Positions 44,414-53,252 of a stretch of 64,000 bases of DNA are shown here, one piece after another (position 1 is the stretch's first letter; the number at the start of each line of letters is the position of its first letter). The translations under genes were made by a program, and so were the position numbers. The notes under the pieces are model-generated. The model searched no databases. It was not told where the DNA came from and saw only the letters and a program-made list of their open reading frames with translations. Where the stretch lies: positions 205,867-269,866 of the forward strand of contig NZ_QKUF01000001.1 in NCBI RefSeq assembly GCF_003253565.1. The letters run 5' to 3'. The stretch is from Thermosporothrix hazakensis (GTDB lineage: Bacteria > Chloroflexota > Ktedonobacteria > Ktedonobacterales > Ktedonobacteraceae).

Positions 44414-47314
44414 ATGCTGCGCAAAGAGAAGGTTCTTGAGGCATTGCGCTATCTCTGTACGCAACAAATGCCACAGCATAGTGTACTTCGCCGTCATGCG
44501 GGATTCAGTGCGGAAGAAGTTGCTCTGCAAGCAGGAATAGACCGCAGCAATGCCAGCCGTGATCTTAACCAACTGGCACACGAGGGGATGATTCTTCGTA
44601 TACCCGGCAGACCGGTCCTGTTCACCCTGAAAACTGAGACGAGCACACCACAAGCCGTCCCACCAGAGGGAACGCCACCAACAATTGTGGCTTCCGTGCA
44701 GGTGGGCGCGGTCATTACCAGTTTTGATACGCTCATCGGGAATTCTGAGGGCTTAAAAAGTGCCATTCAACAGGCTAAAGCAGCTATCCTTTACCCACCA
44801 CATGGCCTGCATACGCTGCTCTGTGGCCCGAGCGGCGTCGGTAAAACCACGGTTGCACGCCTGATGCACGATTTTGCTATTGAACAGGGAGCCTTCCCGG
44901 AAGATGCGCCGTTTGTCAGCTTTAACTGCGCGGACTATGCGGGTAATCCTCAGTTGCTCATGGCGCACCTGTTTGGTGTCGTGCGCGGTGCATATACAGG
45001 AGCAGATCGAGATCGAAGTGGTCTGGTTGAACAGGCACATCGCGGCATCCTGTTCCTGGATGAAGTGCACCGTCTGCCACCAGAGGGGCAGGAAATGCTT
45101 TTCTATTTAATGGATAAGGAGCGCTTCCGGCGGCTTGGCGAGGTCAAGGAGCGGAGCGCCTCCGTGCTGTTGATCGCCGCAACCACAGAGGACCCACATA
45201 CCACGCTGCTGCCAACCTTTCGACGCCGCATTCCAATGGTCATCAGGCTACCCGGGCTGAATGAGCGTCCGATTATGGAGCGCTATGAGCTGGTTCGCGC
45301 CTTCTTCACTGCGGAATGCAGCAGTATCGGCGTCAATATTCAGGTAACTCCCCAGGCGATACAAGCCTTTTTACTGTATAATTGTCCCGGGAATATAGGG
45401 CAATTGAGGACTGACGTACAATTAACCTGTGCCCAGGCATATCTGGAATATCGCACCCATAACCGCCATGAGCTCTCTGTCCACATCGATACGCTGCCCG
45501 ATCATGTGCGCAATGGCCTGCTCCACATTGCCAAGCTGCACCAGACGCTCGAAAAAGAGACCCATTACCATCTCAAAGCCAACCATATCTTTACGCCAAC
45601 CGGCCTGAATCTGGATAGTGATATAGACTCTGGCCGCAGTCTCTACGACATTATCAATACTGAACTGGCTTTTTTGCGCAAAACCAATCTCTCCGAAGCC
45701 GAGATCCATTCCCTGGTACGGCTCTCGATTCAGCAGTATTTTCAGCACTTTGCCCAGAGCATCGACCAGGAAACGAATGAAGCCACAGCCAGCCTGGTAG
45801 ACAAGCGCCTGCTGAAGCTGGCACAGACCATCGTGCATCATGCGGAAACACAGCTCGGACGCACTTTCCCCGAAAAGTTGCCGCTCGTGCTGGCACTCCA
45901 TCTGTCCAGCGCGATTGAGCGAAGCAGCCAGGGGCACCCGCTCCATGTCCCGGGGATTCAGGCCGTCCGTCAAACCTATCCCATTGAATATGAAATCGCT
46001 CGCTTTGCCTTGCAGCATATTCAGACAGAGATGGGCGTCACCTTGCCCGAAAGCGAGGCAAACGTGCTTGTCGTGCTCTTTAACCACGCGGATACGCTGT
46101 TGAGCAACGGGCATGTCTCTGCGGGCATTGTGATTGCAGCACACGGCCATGGAGTGGCACAGGGGCTGGCTGAGCTGGCAAATACACTGGTTGGAGCAAC
46201 CAGCGTCTCCCCTGTCGAGCTAGACCTTGAGCAGACCCCGGAAGAGATTCTCAATCTGGTGGAACAATGCGTTCGTGACGCCGATCAAGGAAGTGGTGTC
46301 CTGCTCCTCGTCGACTTTGCGTCGCTGCTCTCCCTGGGCGAGATCATCGCCCATCGGACCGGAATCGCGATCCGGGCCATCGCGAACATTTCGGCGCCGC
46401 TGGTCATCGAGGCATCCCGCAAGGCTCAACGCGCCGAAGGCTACACACTCGATGAGCTGGCCACCAGTCTGGCATCAAACACCCGGGCATACGCCCCCCC
46501 CTCTAAAACAACGCAGACTGGCGGTCACCTGCTTCGTGAACAGACAACTCCATACACTCCCACATCAACAAAGAGAGTCATTCTCTCAATCTGCCTGACA
46601 GGATATGGCAGCGCAACCAAGCTAGCAGAAGTGATTACCGAGCGCCTGCCTGAGATCTGTGAGCAGGATGTTGAGATTATTTGTATGGATATCAGTATTA
46701 CAGGGAAAACCGAGGATGAGCTCCAGCGGCTGGTCAGTTCACGGCAGGTCGTGGCAGTCGTGGGGACCATCAATCCACACCTGAAGAACTATCCTTTTAT
46801 CTCGCTCTCCGAGCTGCTTTTTGGCGATGGCATCACCCGTTTACGGACACTGCTCGGAGGTACCTTCATCGACCCGGCTCTGCTCAATCCACCAACGCGC
46901 CGCCTGCGCCCGAGGCAGGCCCAACGCGCCGCCCTGATGCGCGAGATCGAGCATACGCTGCGACAACGCTCGCTTTTTCTAAATCCAGCCCGGGTGCTAC
47001 CGCTGATAGAACGAACTATCGAAATGATTGAAATTGAGGTCGGAGAAAGCTTTGACACAGAGGTGCTTGCCGGGTTGATTCTCCATCTCGCAACACTGCT
47101 TGAACGCAGTCCCTCGCACCCTCCAATGCTGGTCAGCGACGCTATTCGCGAGCAGATTCATCAGCTCTACCCGCGGGAGCTCGCGATCTGTCGCCACGCC
47201 TGGCAGGCATTGAGTTTGCAAATCGGGCATCCCTTGCCAGAAGAGGAGGCATATAACATCGTCAGTATTCTCAGGCAAGTTGATATCTTTATCGATCCAC
47301 CCGCAACACCCTGA
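44414..47314 (+). CDS. LevR-type sigma-54 transcriptional activator with PRD and PTS EII-like domains
   Basis: A 966-residue regulator that should turn on sigma-54 promoters in response to PTS phosphorylation. The N-terminal winged helix (1-70) has GIDRSNASRDLNQL. The AAA+ domain follows, with Walker A GPSGVGKTT (138-146), GAYTGA (192-197, the sigma-54 contact motif; GAFTGA in most) and Walker B ILFLDE. Next come a PRD with conserved His (LALHLSSAIER, VLFNHAD), an EIIA-Man-like module (IVIAAHGHGVAQGL), an EIIB-like module (SICLTGYGSATKLAEVI) and a second PRD near the C-terminus. The start is ATG 44414 behind AAGGAAAG. Its likely target is the -24/-12 promoter at 47891. Confidence 0.92.
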   Translation: MLRKEKVLEALRYLCTQQMPQHSVLRRHAGFSAEEVALQAGIDRSNASRDLNQLAHEGMILRIPGRPVLFTLKTETSTPQAVPPEGTPPTIVASVQVGAVITSFDTLIGNSEGLKSAIQQAKAAILYPPHGLHTLLCGPSGVGKTTVARLMHDFAIEQGAFPEDAPFVSFNCADYAGNPQLLMAHLFGVVRGAYTGADRDRSGLVEQAHRGILFLDEVHRLPPEGQEMLFYLMDKERFRRLGEVKERSASVLLIAATTEDPHTTLLPTFRRRIPMVIRLPGLNERPIMERYELVRAFFTAECSSIGVNIQVTPQAIQAFLLYNCPGNIGQLRTDVQLTCAQAYLEYRTHNRHELSVHIDTLPDHVRNGLLHIAKLHQTLEKETHYHLKANHIFTPTGLNLDSDIDSGRSLYDIINTELAFLRKTNLSEAEIHSLVRLSIQQYFQHFAQSIDQETNEATASLVDKRLLKLAQTIVHHAETQLGRTFPEKLPLVLALHLSSAIERSSQGHPLHVPGIQAVRQTYPIEYEIARFALQHIQTEMGVTLPESEANVLVVLFNHADTLLSNGHVSAGIVIAAHGHGVAQGLAELANTLVGATSVSPVELDLEQTPEEILNLVEQCVRDADQGSGVLLLVDFASLLSLGEIIAHRTGIAIRAIANISAPLVIEASRKAQRAEGYTLDELATSLASNTRAYAPPSKTTQTGGHLLREQTTPYTPTSTKRVILSICLTGYGSATKLAEVITERLPEICEQDVEIICMDISITGKTEDELQRLVSSRQVVAVVGTINPHLKNYPFISLSELLFGDGITRLRTLLGGTFIDPALLNPPTRRLRPRQAQRAALMREIEHTLRQRSLFLNPARVLPLIERTIEMIEIEVGESFDTEVLAGLILHLATLLERSPSHPPMLVSDAIREQIHQLYPRELAICRHAWQALSLQIGHPLPEEEAYNIVSILRQVDIFIDPPATP

Positions 47315-47890
47315 CAGCAACACTGGAAGCCCCTGCACGCAAAAACACGCACGTTCCAGTGCAGGCAGAGGCAGCCTGCAGCGCTTCCGTCACCCGCGGT
47401 AACCATCGGCAGCCGACCAACGTACGCAACAATCGTTCGCGCGGCCTGCCGATCCTTTCACACCCACTTGACTTATCTGAGGCCGGGTCTCCGCTCAGAG
47501 CGGTGGTGACCGTATCACATCCCTGAAATAGAGCGGCAGATAACCGGACGTCTTCTTCCATACGGGCTACACAGAACAGAAATAACACACTGAGAAACAC
47601 ACTTCTCCTTCCTCTCCCTGCACCTGATTACCACCTCACTCATTGCTCAAACGGCATAGAGACTTCTTCGAGAAAGGGGCTTTCTCCAGAGATATCCGAC
47701 GAAACGGCCACCCGGTACTCGCACACAAGAAACACAGTTACAGGGAAGATACGCAGGTAAACCAGCCTTTCCGGGAAAAGAGAGAAAAGCAGAAAAGCAA
47801 TTAAAAGATTGCTTACTACGCTTCTCTGGCTTCTTCAGCATGTACAGATTCATATGATTCCACAGTGTGTCATCTGTGTAGCACACATCC
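47315..47890. other. Regulatory spacer after the activator gene
   Basis: About 580 bases without a credible gene. It begins with two competing inverted repeats, CACTGGAA/TTCCAGTG (47321-47361) and CCTGCAC/GTGCAGG (47332-47365), then ATCGGCAG/CTGCCGAT (47405-47453). Just before the promoter is GTGTG...CACAC (about 47866-47886). Activator sites for the LevR-type protein are expected here, but I cannot define one. Confidence 0.45.
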
Positions 47891-47906
47891 TGGCATAGAA
47901 TTTGCA
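47891..47906 (+). promoter_or_regulatory. Sigma-54 (-24/-12) promoter before the PTS genes
   Basis: TGGCATAGAATTTGCA matches the RpoN consensus TGGCAC-N5-TTGCW with correct spacing: GG at 47892-47893 and GC at 47904-47905, a single deviation in the first block and none in TTGCA. The expected transcription start is near 47917, about 60 bases before the EIIB ATG. A LevR-type activator is encoded just upstream. Confidence 0.85.
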
Positions 47907-47977
47907 AGAAAGGAAGCAGCAGGGAGAAATCTCCTGACAAAGAGAACGAAGAAGAGATAGTGTGGGAAAAGGGAAAC

Positions 47978-48298
47978 ATGATTCGAGTCCTGATTGTCTG
48001 TAGCTGGGGCATGTCGACCAGCTTGCTCGTTGATAGCATGATGACGGCGGCCCGGGTAAAGCAGCAAGATCTCCTTGTTGAAGCACTCAGCGCGGGTGAG
48101 TATATGGAGCGTGTTGAGGATTTCGATATTATCCTGATCGCGCCTCAGATCCGGCATCTGCGCAAGAATATTGCAGCGATCGCAAGTTCGCTGCACAAGC
48201 CGGTCGCCATGATCGAACCCTTTCATTATGCAACGATGAATGGCGAGGCCGTACTTGAGCAGATCGAACACATCTTTCATGTGACTAAAGGGGAGTAA
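47978..48298 (+). CDS. PTS EIIB, lactose/cellobiose type
   Basis: A 106-residue phosphocarrier that passes phosphate from EIIA to the incoming sugar. The active-site loop follows strand 1: IRVLIVCSWGMSTSLLV, with Cys8 the phosphorylation site. DIILIAPQIRHLRKNI matches the second strand and helix of the fold. The ATG at 47978 follows AAAGGG; a frame from 47960 exists without a ribosome site. It is the first gene after the sigma-54 promoter and lies seven bases before EIIC. No lac-type EIIA, HPr or EI gene is in the window. Confidence 0.92.
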   Translation: MIRVLIVCSWGMSTSLLVDSMMTAARVKQQDLLVEALSAGEYMERVEDFDIILIAPQIRHLRKNIAAIASSLHKPVAMIEPFHYATMNGEAVLEQIEHIFHVTKGE

Positions 48299-48305
48299 CG
48301 AAAAC

Positions 48306-49649
48306 GTGATCGAACGCGTCGGCAACTGGTTTGAACGCTATCTCGTCCCACCATTGGGAGTCATAGGCAGCAGCATTTATCTGCAAGCCATCAGGGACGC
48401 GTTCATCATTTTCACGCTCCCTCTGATTATCGCGGGCAGTGTCTTTCTCATTATCGCGAACCCGCCATTCTGGAGCCCGGATGCAATACCGGAGTCCTAC
48501 AAGGCCTTTCAGACCGCCGTCGAGGTACCATTTCAGCTCTCGTTCGGGTTGATGGCGCTCTTTCTGGCGTTTGGAGTTGCGCACAGCCTGTCGCAGTATC
48601 GGCGCACCGAAGCGGTACAACCCGGGATTCTGGCAATAGTAGTCTTTCTGGTGGTCAGCATCCCGGTCGGGGATCTCGACACGTTGCGACTCGGGGATCT
48701 TCTACCTTATTTCGGTGGGCAAGGGCTTTTAGTCGCGATTCTGGTTGGCATCGGCACAGGTGAAGTAGTATATCGCTTCCGGCAGTCGCGCCTGACGATT
48801 CGCCTGCCCAAAACGGTCCCCCCCAACGTCAAACGCGCTTTTGAGGCGCTGGTGCCCACGCTCATTTTACTGACCGTGGCATGGCTGCTTGAGTGGTTTA
48901 TCAGCGCACATACGTTTATCAATGCGGATGGGAAAGCGCAACCCTATACCTTGCCGATCCTGCTCATGACGGTCTTTAAGCCGCTCGTCGTGGTCCAGGA
49001 CAGCTATCCTGCTGCCGTATTGGAGATCATTCTGATGATGCTTCTCTGGTCAGTCGGCATTCATGGCATGAACATTGTAACCGCAATGGCAGCGCCATTC
49101 TGGTTTACGACGCTGGCAAACAATGTTCACGGGGGACATGGTATCGTCACCGAACCATTTTTCCATATTTTCGCCCATCTTGGTGGCTCGGGAGCCACAT
49201 GGCCGCTGGTCATCTATATGTTGCGGTCGCGCTCCTCGCAGTTACGCACTGTGGGGAAAGTCGCGCTCGGTCCTGCGATCTTCAATATCAACGAACCAAT
49301 CACATTCGGCATCCCGATGGTGCTTAACCCGATCATGATGATTCCCTTTGTCTGCGTGCCATTGGTGATTGTCACAATCAACTACATCGTCTTTTCGCTT
49401 GGATGGGTCCATGTCCCGGTCATCATGCAACCGTTCACCGTTCCCGTGGGGATCAGTGGCATTATCGCAAGTGGAGGAGACATCCGAGGCGGTCTGCTTC
49501 AGTTGTTTGATATTCTGGTCTCCGCTGTTCTATATTATCCGTTTTTCAAGGCCTGGGAACGCATCTTGATGAGTAAAGAACAGCAGGCAGCTCAGACCAA
49601 TGAGGGTCCCAAAGAGCAGCTTGTGGGTGCTCATCACCAATCCAACTGA
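48306..49649 (+). CDS. PTS EIIC, lactose/cellobiose (CelB) type
   Basis: A 447-residue membrane permease of the Lac family, with about ten hydrophobic segments. Signature regions are GIHGMNIV, HLGGSGATWPLVIYM and the sugar-site block FNINEPITFGIPMVLNP. It translocates a beta-glucoside or disaccharide as its phosphate; the exact sugar is not predictable. GTG start with GGGGAG upstream, seven bases after EIIB. It is followed 158 bases later by the xylose-type ABC genes. Confidence 0.92.
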   Translation: MIERVGNWFERYLVPPLGVIGSSIYLQAIRDAFIIFTLPLIIAGSVFLIIANPPFWSPDAIPESYKAFQTAVEVPFQLSFGLMALFLAFGVAHSLSQYRRTEAVQPGILAIVVFLVVSIPVGDLDTLRLGDLLPYFGGQGLLVAILVGIGTGEVVYRFRQSRLTIRLPKTVPPNVKRAFEALVPTLILLTVAWLLEWFISAHTFINADGKAQPYTLPILLMTVFKPLVVVQDSYPAAVLEIILMMLLWSVGIHGMNIVTAMAAPFWFTTLANNVHGGHGIVTEPFFHIFAHLGGSGATWPLVIYMLRSRSSQLRTVGKVALGPAIFNINEPITFGIPMVLNPIMMIPFVCVPLVIVTINYIVFSLGWVHVPVIMQPFTVPVGISGIIASGGDIRGGLLQLFDILVSAVLYYPFFKAWERILMSKEQQAAQTNEGPKEQLVGAHHQSN

Positions 49650-49807
49650 AAGGAGGTACCCTTTTTCATTCAGGAATGATCCAAAGAGGGGAATCATACA
49701 CAATGTCAGGTATTTGTTCAATGACGAACAGGCTTCCATCACTTCTGGTTTTCTGGAACACCCAACCACTGGAATATTCATAATGAGCATGGAGGAAGTT
49801 TTCAGCG

Positions 49808-50941
49808 ATGAAACTATTTAAGAAACATCGTTCGTTACAAGCCATGTTTGGCGCATTGTTAATCGCCATGCTGGTCGTGGCATGTGGCAACAGCGGTGCC
49901 AACACCGGCAATCCCGGTAATACCAACACGCAGCAGGCAAACGGCAAAGGCTGTAAAAAGGTCGGCGTGCTTCTTCCCGAAACCGCCTCATCGGAGCGCT
50001 GGGACAAAAAAGATCGCCCCTTGCTCGAAGAAAAACTTAAGGCGCTTGGCGTTGAAGTCATGATCTCGAACGCCGAAGGCAACGCCGATACGCAGCAGAC
50101 ACAGGCAGACACCGCCCTGACAAAGGGTGCCTGCATTCTGGTCGTCGCTCCGTTCGATGCCGATAAAGCGAGCGCGATCGTGTCTAAGGCGGCTTCTCAG
50201 GGCGTTCCCGTCGTTGCTTATGACCGCCTGATCCAGTCCGATGACCTCAACTACTATGTCTCCTTCGATGGCGTCCGCGTCGGTGAGGTACAGGGTCAAT
50301 ACATCGTGGATCACTACAAAGAGTATGTGAAGGGCGATAACAAGAATCTGGTCATGATCAATGGCGGCGAGACCGACAACAATGCCAAGCTGTTCTACAA
50401 GGGTGCAATGAACAAGCTACAGCCACTGATTGACAAAGGCGAATTGAAAAAGGTCTACGACCAGTTTACCCCCGAATGGAACAACGATACCGCCCGCACC
50501 GAGATGGATGGTGCCCTCACCCAGAGTCAAGATAATGTCCAGATTGCCTATGTCGCAAATGATGGTATGGCCAACTCGGTCATTGCCGCACTGAAGGCCA
50601 AGAAGCTGAACGGCAAAGTGCTTGTCACCGGACAGGACGCTACTGCCGCAGGCATTCAGAACATCCTGCTTGGCGATCAGATGATGACGGTCTATAAGCC
50701 TATCGTCCAGGAAGCGCAGGCAACCGCAGACATCGTGAAAGCCCTGATTGACGGCACCGACCCCAAGACAGTTACCAAAGGCACGACCGAGAAAACAGCA
50801 TCTGGTAAAGAGATTCCCTCAGTACTCCTTGAGCCAATCGCTATCGACAAGTCGAACGTCAAGCGCGTCCTCGACGACAAGTACCTGACCAAAGAGGAAG
50901 TGTGTCAGAACGTGCCAAAGGGGACCGGCGGCATCTGTTAA
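49808..50941 (+). CDS. xylF: Sugar ABC transporter substrate-binding lipoprotein, xylose type
   Basis: A 377-residue periplasmic-type binding protein. It has a signal peptide ending in a lipobox LVVACGN, so it is lipid-anchored outside the membrane. Ser/Thr/Asn-rich linker, then the family fold: VGVLLPETASSERW, YDRLIQSDDLNYYVSFDGV (typical of XylF), MINGGETDNNAKLFYKGAM, VAYVANDGMANSVIAALK and VLVTGQDAT. Xylose is the most likely ligand but a related monosaccharide is possible. The ribosome site GGAGG is about 12 bases from the ATG. First gene of an apparent three-gene operon. Confidence 0.88.
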   Translation: MKLFKKHRSLQAMFGALLIAMLVVACGNSGANTGNPGNTNTQQANGKGCKKVGVLLPETASSERWDKKDRPLLEEKLKALGVEVMISNAEGNADTQQTQADTALTKGACILVVAPFDADKASAIVSKAASQGVPVVAYDRLIQSDDLNYYVSFDGVRVGEVQGQYIVDHYKEYVKGDNKNLVMINGGETDNNAKLFYKGAMNKLQPLIDKGELKKVYDQFTPEWNNDTARTEMDGALTQSQDNVQIAYVANDGMANSVIAALKAKKLNGKVLVTGQDATAAGIQNILLGDQMMTVYKPIVQEAQATADIVKALIDGTDPKTVTKGTTEKTASGKEIPSVLLEPIAIDKSNVKRVLDDKYLTKEEVCQNVPKGTGGIC

Positions 50942-51026
50942 GCAGTCATTATCAGGCGGTATCCTGTTCTACACAGGGTACCGTCCTGCCTGTCTGTTCG
51001 GACATCTCTTTCAATCAGGAGGACAT

Positions 51027-51830
51027 ATGAGTGTAGAAAAGACAGCAGCCCCACAGGACGCGGTACCTCTTCTGCAACTCCGTGGCATCTGCAAAAGCTT
51101 CGGAGCAGTTCGCGCACTTGACCACGTTGACTTTGAGGTCTATGCCGGAGAAGTCGTCGGGCTGGTTGGCGATAACGGTGCCGGAAAGTCAACGCTGATC
51201 AAAACGATCTCGGGCGTTGGTCCCGCCGATGAGGGCGAAGTATTTGTTGAAGGCCAGCCAGTGACGCTGAACTCACCCCAGGCGGCAACGCAGCTCGGGA
51301 TCGAAACGGTCTACCAGGATCTTGCCCTCTGTGACAACCTGGATGTCGTTTCAAATCTCTTTTTGGGCAGGGAGAGCACACGGTTTGGCTTCTTATCAGA
51401 TATCGAAATGGAGCGCCGCAGCTTGCAGGTGTTGCGCACGCTTGATGTCAAGCTGCCCTCAATTCGATCGGTCGTCTCGACGCTCTCAGGCGGGCAGCGC
51501 CAGTCGATTGCGGTAGCGAAGACCATTCTACGAAACGCGAAGGTGGTACTTCTTGATGAGCCAACCGCAGCCCTCGGTGTGGCTCAAACGCGCCAGGTCT
51601 TAAACCTGATCAAGCGCTTAAAGGTTCAGGGCCTGGGAGTTGTGGTTATCTCTCACAATCTGGCAGATGTTTTTGAGGTCGTTGACCGCATTATCGTCTT
51701 GCGTCTGGGTAGGCGTGTCGGTACCTTTGATGTCAAGAATGCCTCACAGGAGCGCGTCATTGCCGCGATCACAGGCGCAGAATTTGGCGAGATTCTTCAT
51801 ACGAATGGAAACGAGACGGGAGGGAAGTAA
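51027..51830 (+). CDS. xylG: Sugar ABC transporter ATP-binding protein, single-domain
   Basis: A 267-residue ATPase. Walker A GDNGAGKST, signature LSGGQRQSIAVAK, Walker B VVLLDEPTAALG and switch VISHNLADVFEV are all complete. The canonical XylG/RbsA/MglA proteins of this transporter class carry two ABC domains (about 500 residues); this one has only the first and must act as a homodimer, as FrcA-type proteins do. AGGAGG precedes the ATG. It is in an operon with the binding protein and the permease. Confidence 0.9.
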   Translation: MSVEKTAAPQDAVPLLQLRGICKSFGAVRALDHVDFEVYAGEVVGLVGDNGAGKSTLIKTISGVGPADEGEVFVEGQPVTLNSPQAATQLGIETVYQDLALCDNLDVVSNLFLGRESTRFGFLSDIEMERRSLQVLRTLDVKLPSIRSVVSTLSGGQRQSIAVAKTILRNAKVVLLDEPTAALGVAQTRQVLNLIKRLKVQGLGVVVISHNLADVFEVVDRIIVLRLGRRVGTFDVKNASQERVIAAITGAEFGEILHTNGNETGGK

Positions 51831-51834
51831 GCTC

Positions 51835-53094
51835 ATGAGTCAGGTTATCCCATCTGACGACAAACCCAGGGTGGGCAGTGTCGAGCGACCGGAATACAGG
51901 CAAAAGCAAACCTTTGCACAGCTTTTGCGCAATGATCTGGGCTTTCTTCCGGTACTGCTGACACTCCTGATTATTGCCATCTACTTTACGATCACTACAG
52001 AAGGTCTCTTCCTGCAACCCCGCAACATCTCGGACCTCTTACAGCAGATCGTTAATATCGGTATCGATGGTCTGGGAGTCACATTTGTGCTGCTCCTGGG
52101 CGAAATCGATCTCTCCGTTGCAGCCGTGGGCACCTTTGGTGCGGTGGTAACCTCGGTGCTGGCCGTGCGTATGCATGTCGATCCCTACGCAGCAATGGGG
52201 CTCGGGCTCCTTGCCGGGGCGCTCGCCGGTTTTATTAACGGGTTCATTGTCGCAGTCTTGCGCGTTCCCTCATTTATCGTGACGCTGGCCGCATCAATCT
52301 TTTACTCAGGCTTTCTGCTGAACCTGCTGGCCGGTCAATCAACTCTCAAAGTCAATGACGTTGATCCGCTGGTTGCGCTGGCCGGAACACCATATAGTTT
52401 CCTGCCCGACTGGCTGGCCTTCGGTCTACCGACACTGCTCCTCGTCATCTATGCCGCAATGGAGATTTACGGCTGGGTTCAGCGCCGTCGTCTGGAACTA
52501 CGTACCAAACCGCTCTGGGTGTTGGTGACGCAGATCGCGGCAGCCGTAATTATTGTGGAAGGCATTGTCTTCGTTATGGAGAGCACACCAAGCCCGGTGA
52601 AAGGACTCTATCTCGGCATTCCGAACGGGGTGGCGATCTTCTTCGGCTTGATTTATGTCTTCTGGGCGATCAGCACACGAACTCGCTTCGGGCGCCACAT
52701 CTATGCTGTTGGCGGTAACGCAGAGGCCGCACGCCGCGCCGGTATCAACGTTACCACACTGCGCATTGCAGCTTTTACCCTCTGTTCAACGCTGGCCGTT
52801 CTCGGTGGTCTGCTCGCAACTTCACGCTCCCTGGGTGTTGCCAGCCAGATCAACCCGACACTCCAACTGAACGCGATCGCAGCAGCGGTGATCGGCGGTG
52901 TCAGCCTGTTTGGTGGCCGGGGTTCCTTCTGGGCGGTTGCCCTCGGTGCGCTGGTCATCGGTAGTCTGGAAAATGGTCTCTCTCTGCGCAGCCAGGGAAC
53001 AGATATCAAACAGATGGTTGAGGGCGCGGTACTGGTCATTGCCGTTATTGTCGATGCGCTGGTGCGCCGAATGCAGGCCCGTCAAGGACGCTAG
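51835..53094 (+). CDS. xylH: Sugar ABC transporter permease, xylose type
   Basis: A 419-residue permease with about 10-12 membrane segments and the conserved LLLGEIDLSVAAVGTFGA and GRHIYAVGGNAEAARRAGI coupling loop. Other features include LGVASQINPTLQLNAIAAAVIGGVSLFGGRG (written here as LNAIAAAVIGG) and a basic C-terminus. The start is ATG 51835, four bases after the ATPase stop; the frame runs further upstream only as an overlap of that gene. A terminator follows. Confidence 0.9.
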   Translation: MSQVIPSDDKPRVGSVERPEYRQKQTFAQLLRNDLGFLPVLLTLLIIAIYFTITTEGLFLQPRNISDLLQQIVNIGIDGLGVTFVLLLGEIDLSVAAVGTFGAVVTSVLAVRMHVDPYAAMGLGLLAGALAGFINGFIVAVLRVPSFIVTLAASIFYSGFLLNLLAGQSTLKVNDVDPLVALAGTPYSFLPDWLAFGLPTLLLVIYAAMEIYGWVQRRRLELRTKPLWVLVTQIAAAVIIVEGIVFVMESTPSPVKGLYLGIPNGVAIFFGLIYVFWAISTRTRFGRHIYAVGGNAEAARRAGINVTTLRIAAFTLCSTLAVLGGLLATSRSLGVASQINPTLQLNAIAAAVIGGVSLFGGRGSFWAVALGALVIGSLENGLSLRSQGTDIKQMVEGAVLVIAVIVDALVRRMQARQGR

Positions 53095-53107
53095 TTCCTG
53101 CTTGTCC

Positions 53108-53149
53108 GCCCCGGGTCTCCCTTCAGGCCCGGGGCATTCGTTTCGCTTT
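53108..53149 (+). terminator. Terminator of the sugar ABC operon
   Basis: GCCCCGGG (53108-53115) pairs with CCCGGGGC (53128-53135), followed by ATTCGTTTCGCTTT. Confidence 0.8.
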
Positions 53150-53181
53150 ATATTGATCTGCATCGCATTGATGAAATCCGC

Positions 53182-53210
53182 TTGCATCGATTGAATACAC
53201 TCACTATACT
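53182..53210 (+). promoter_or_regulatory. Sigma-70 promoter for the Nudix gene
   Basis: TTGCAT (53182-53187), 17 bases, TATACT (53205-53210), 42 bases before the GTG at 53253. Confidence 0.7.
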
Positions 53211-53252
53211 ATCTCAAAAGAAAAATAGAGAGAAAGACAGGCAGATAACACA

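Noticed and set aside
49650..49700. Strong AAAGGAGG right after EIIC as the start of a small gene
   Set aside because: No ATG, GTG or TTG occurs at usable distance, and the following frames stop quickly or look random.
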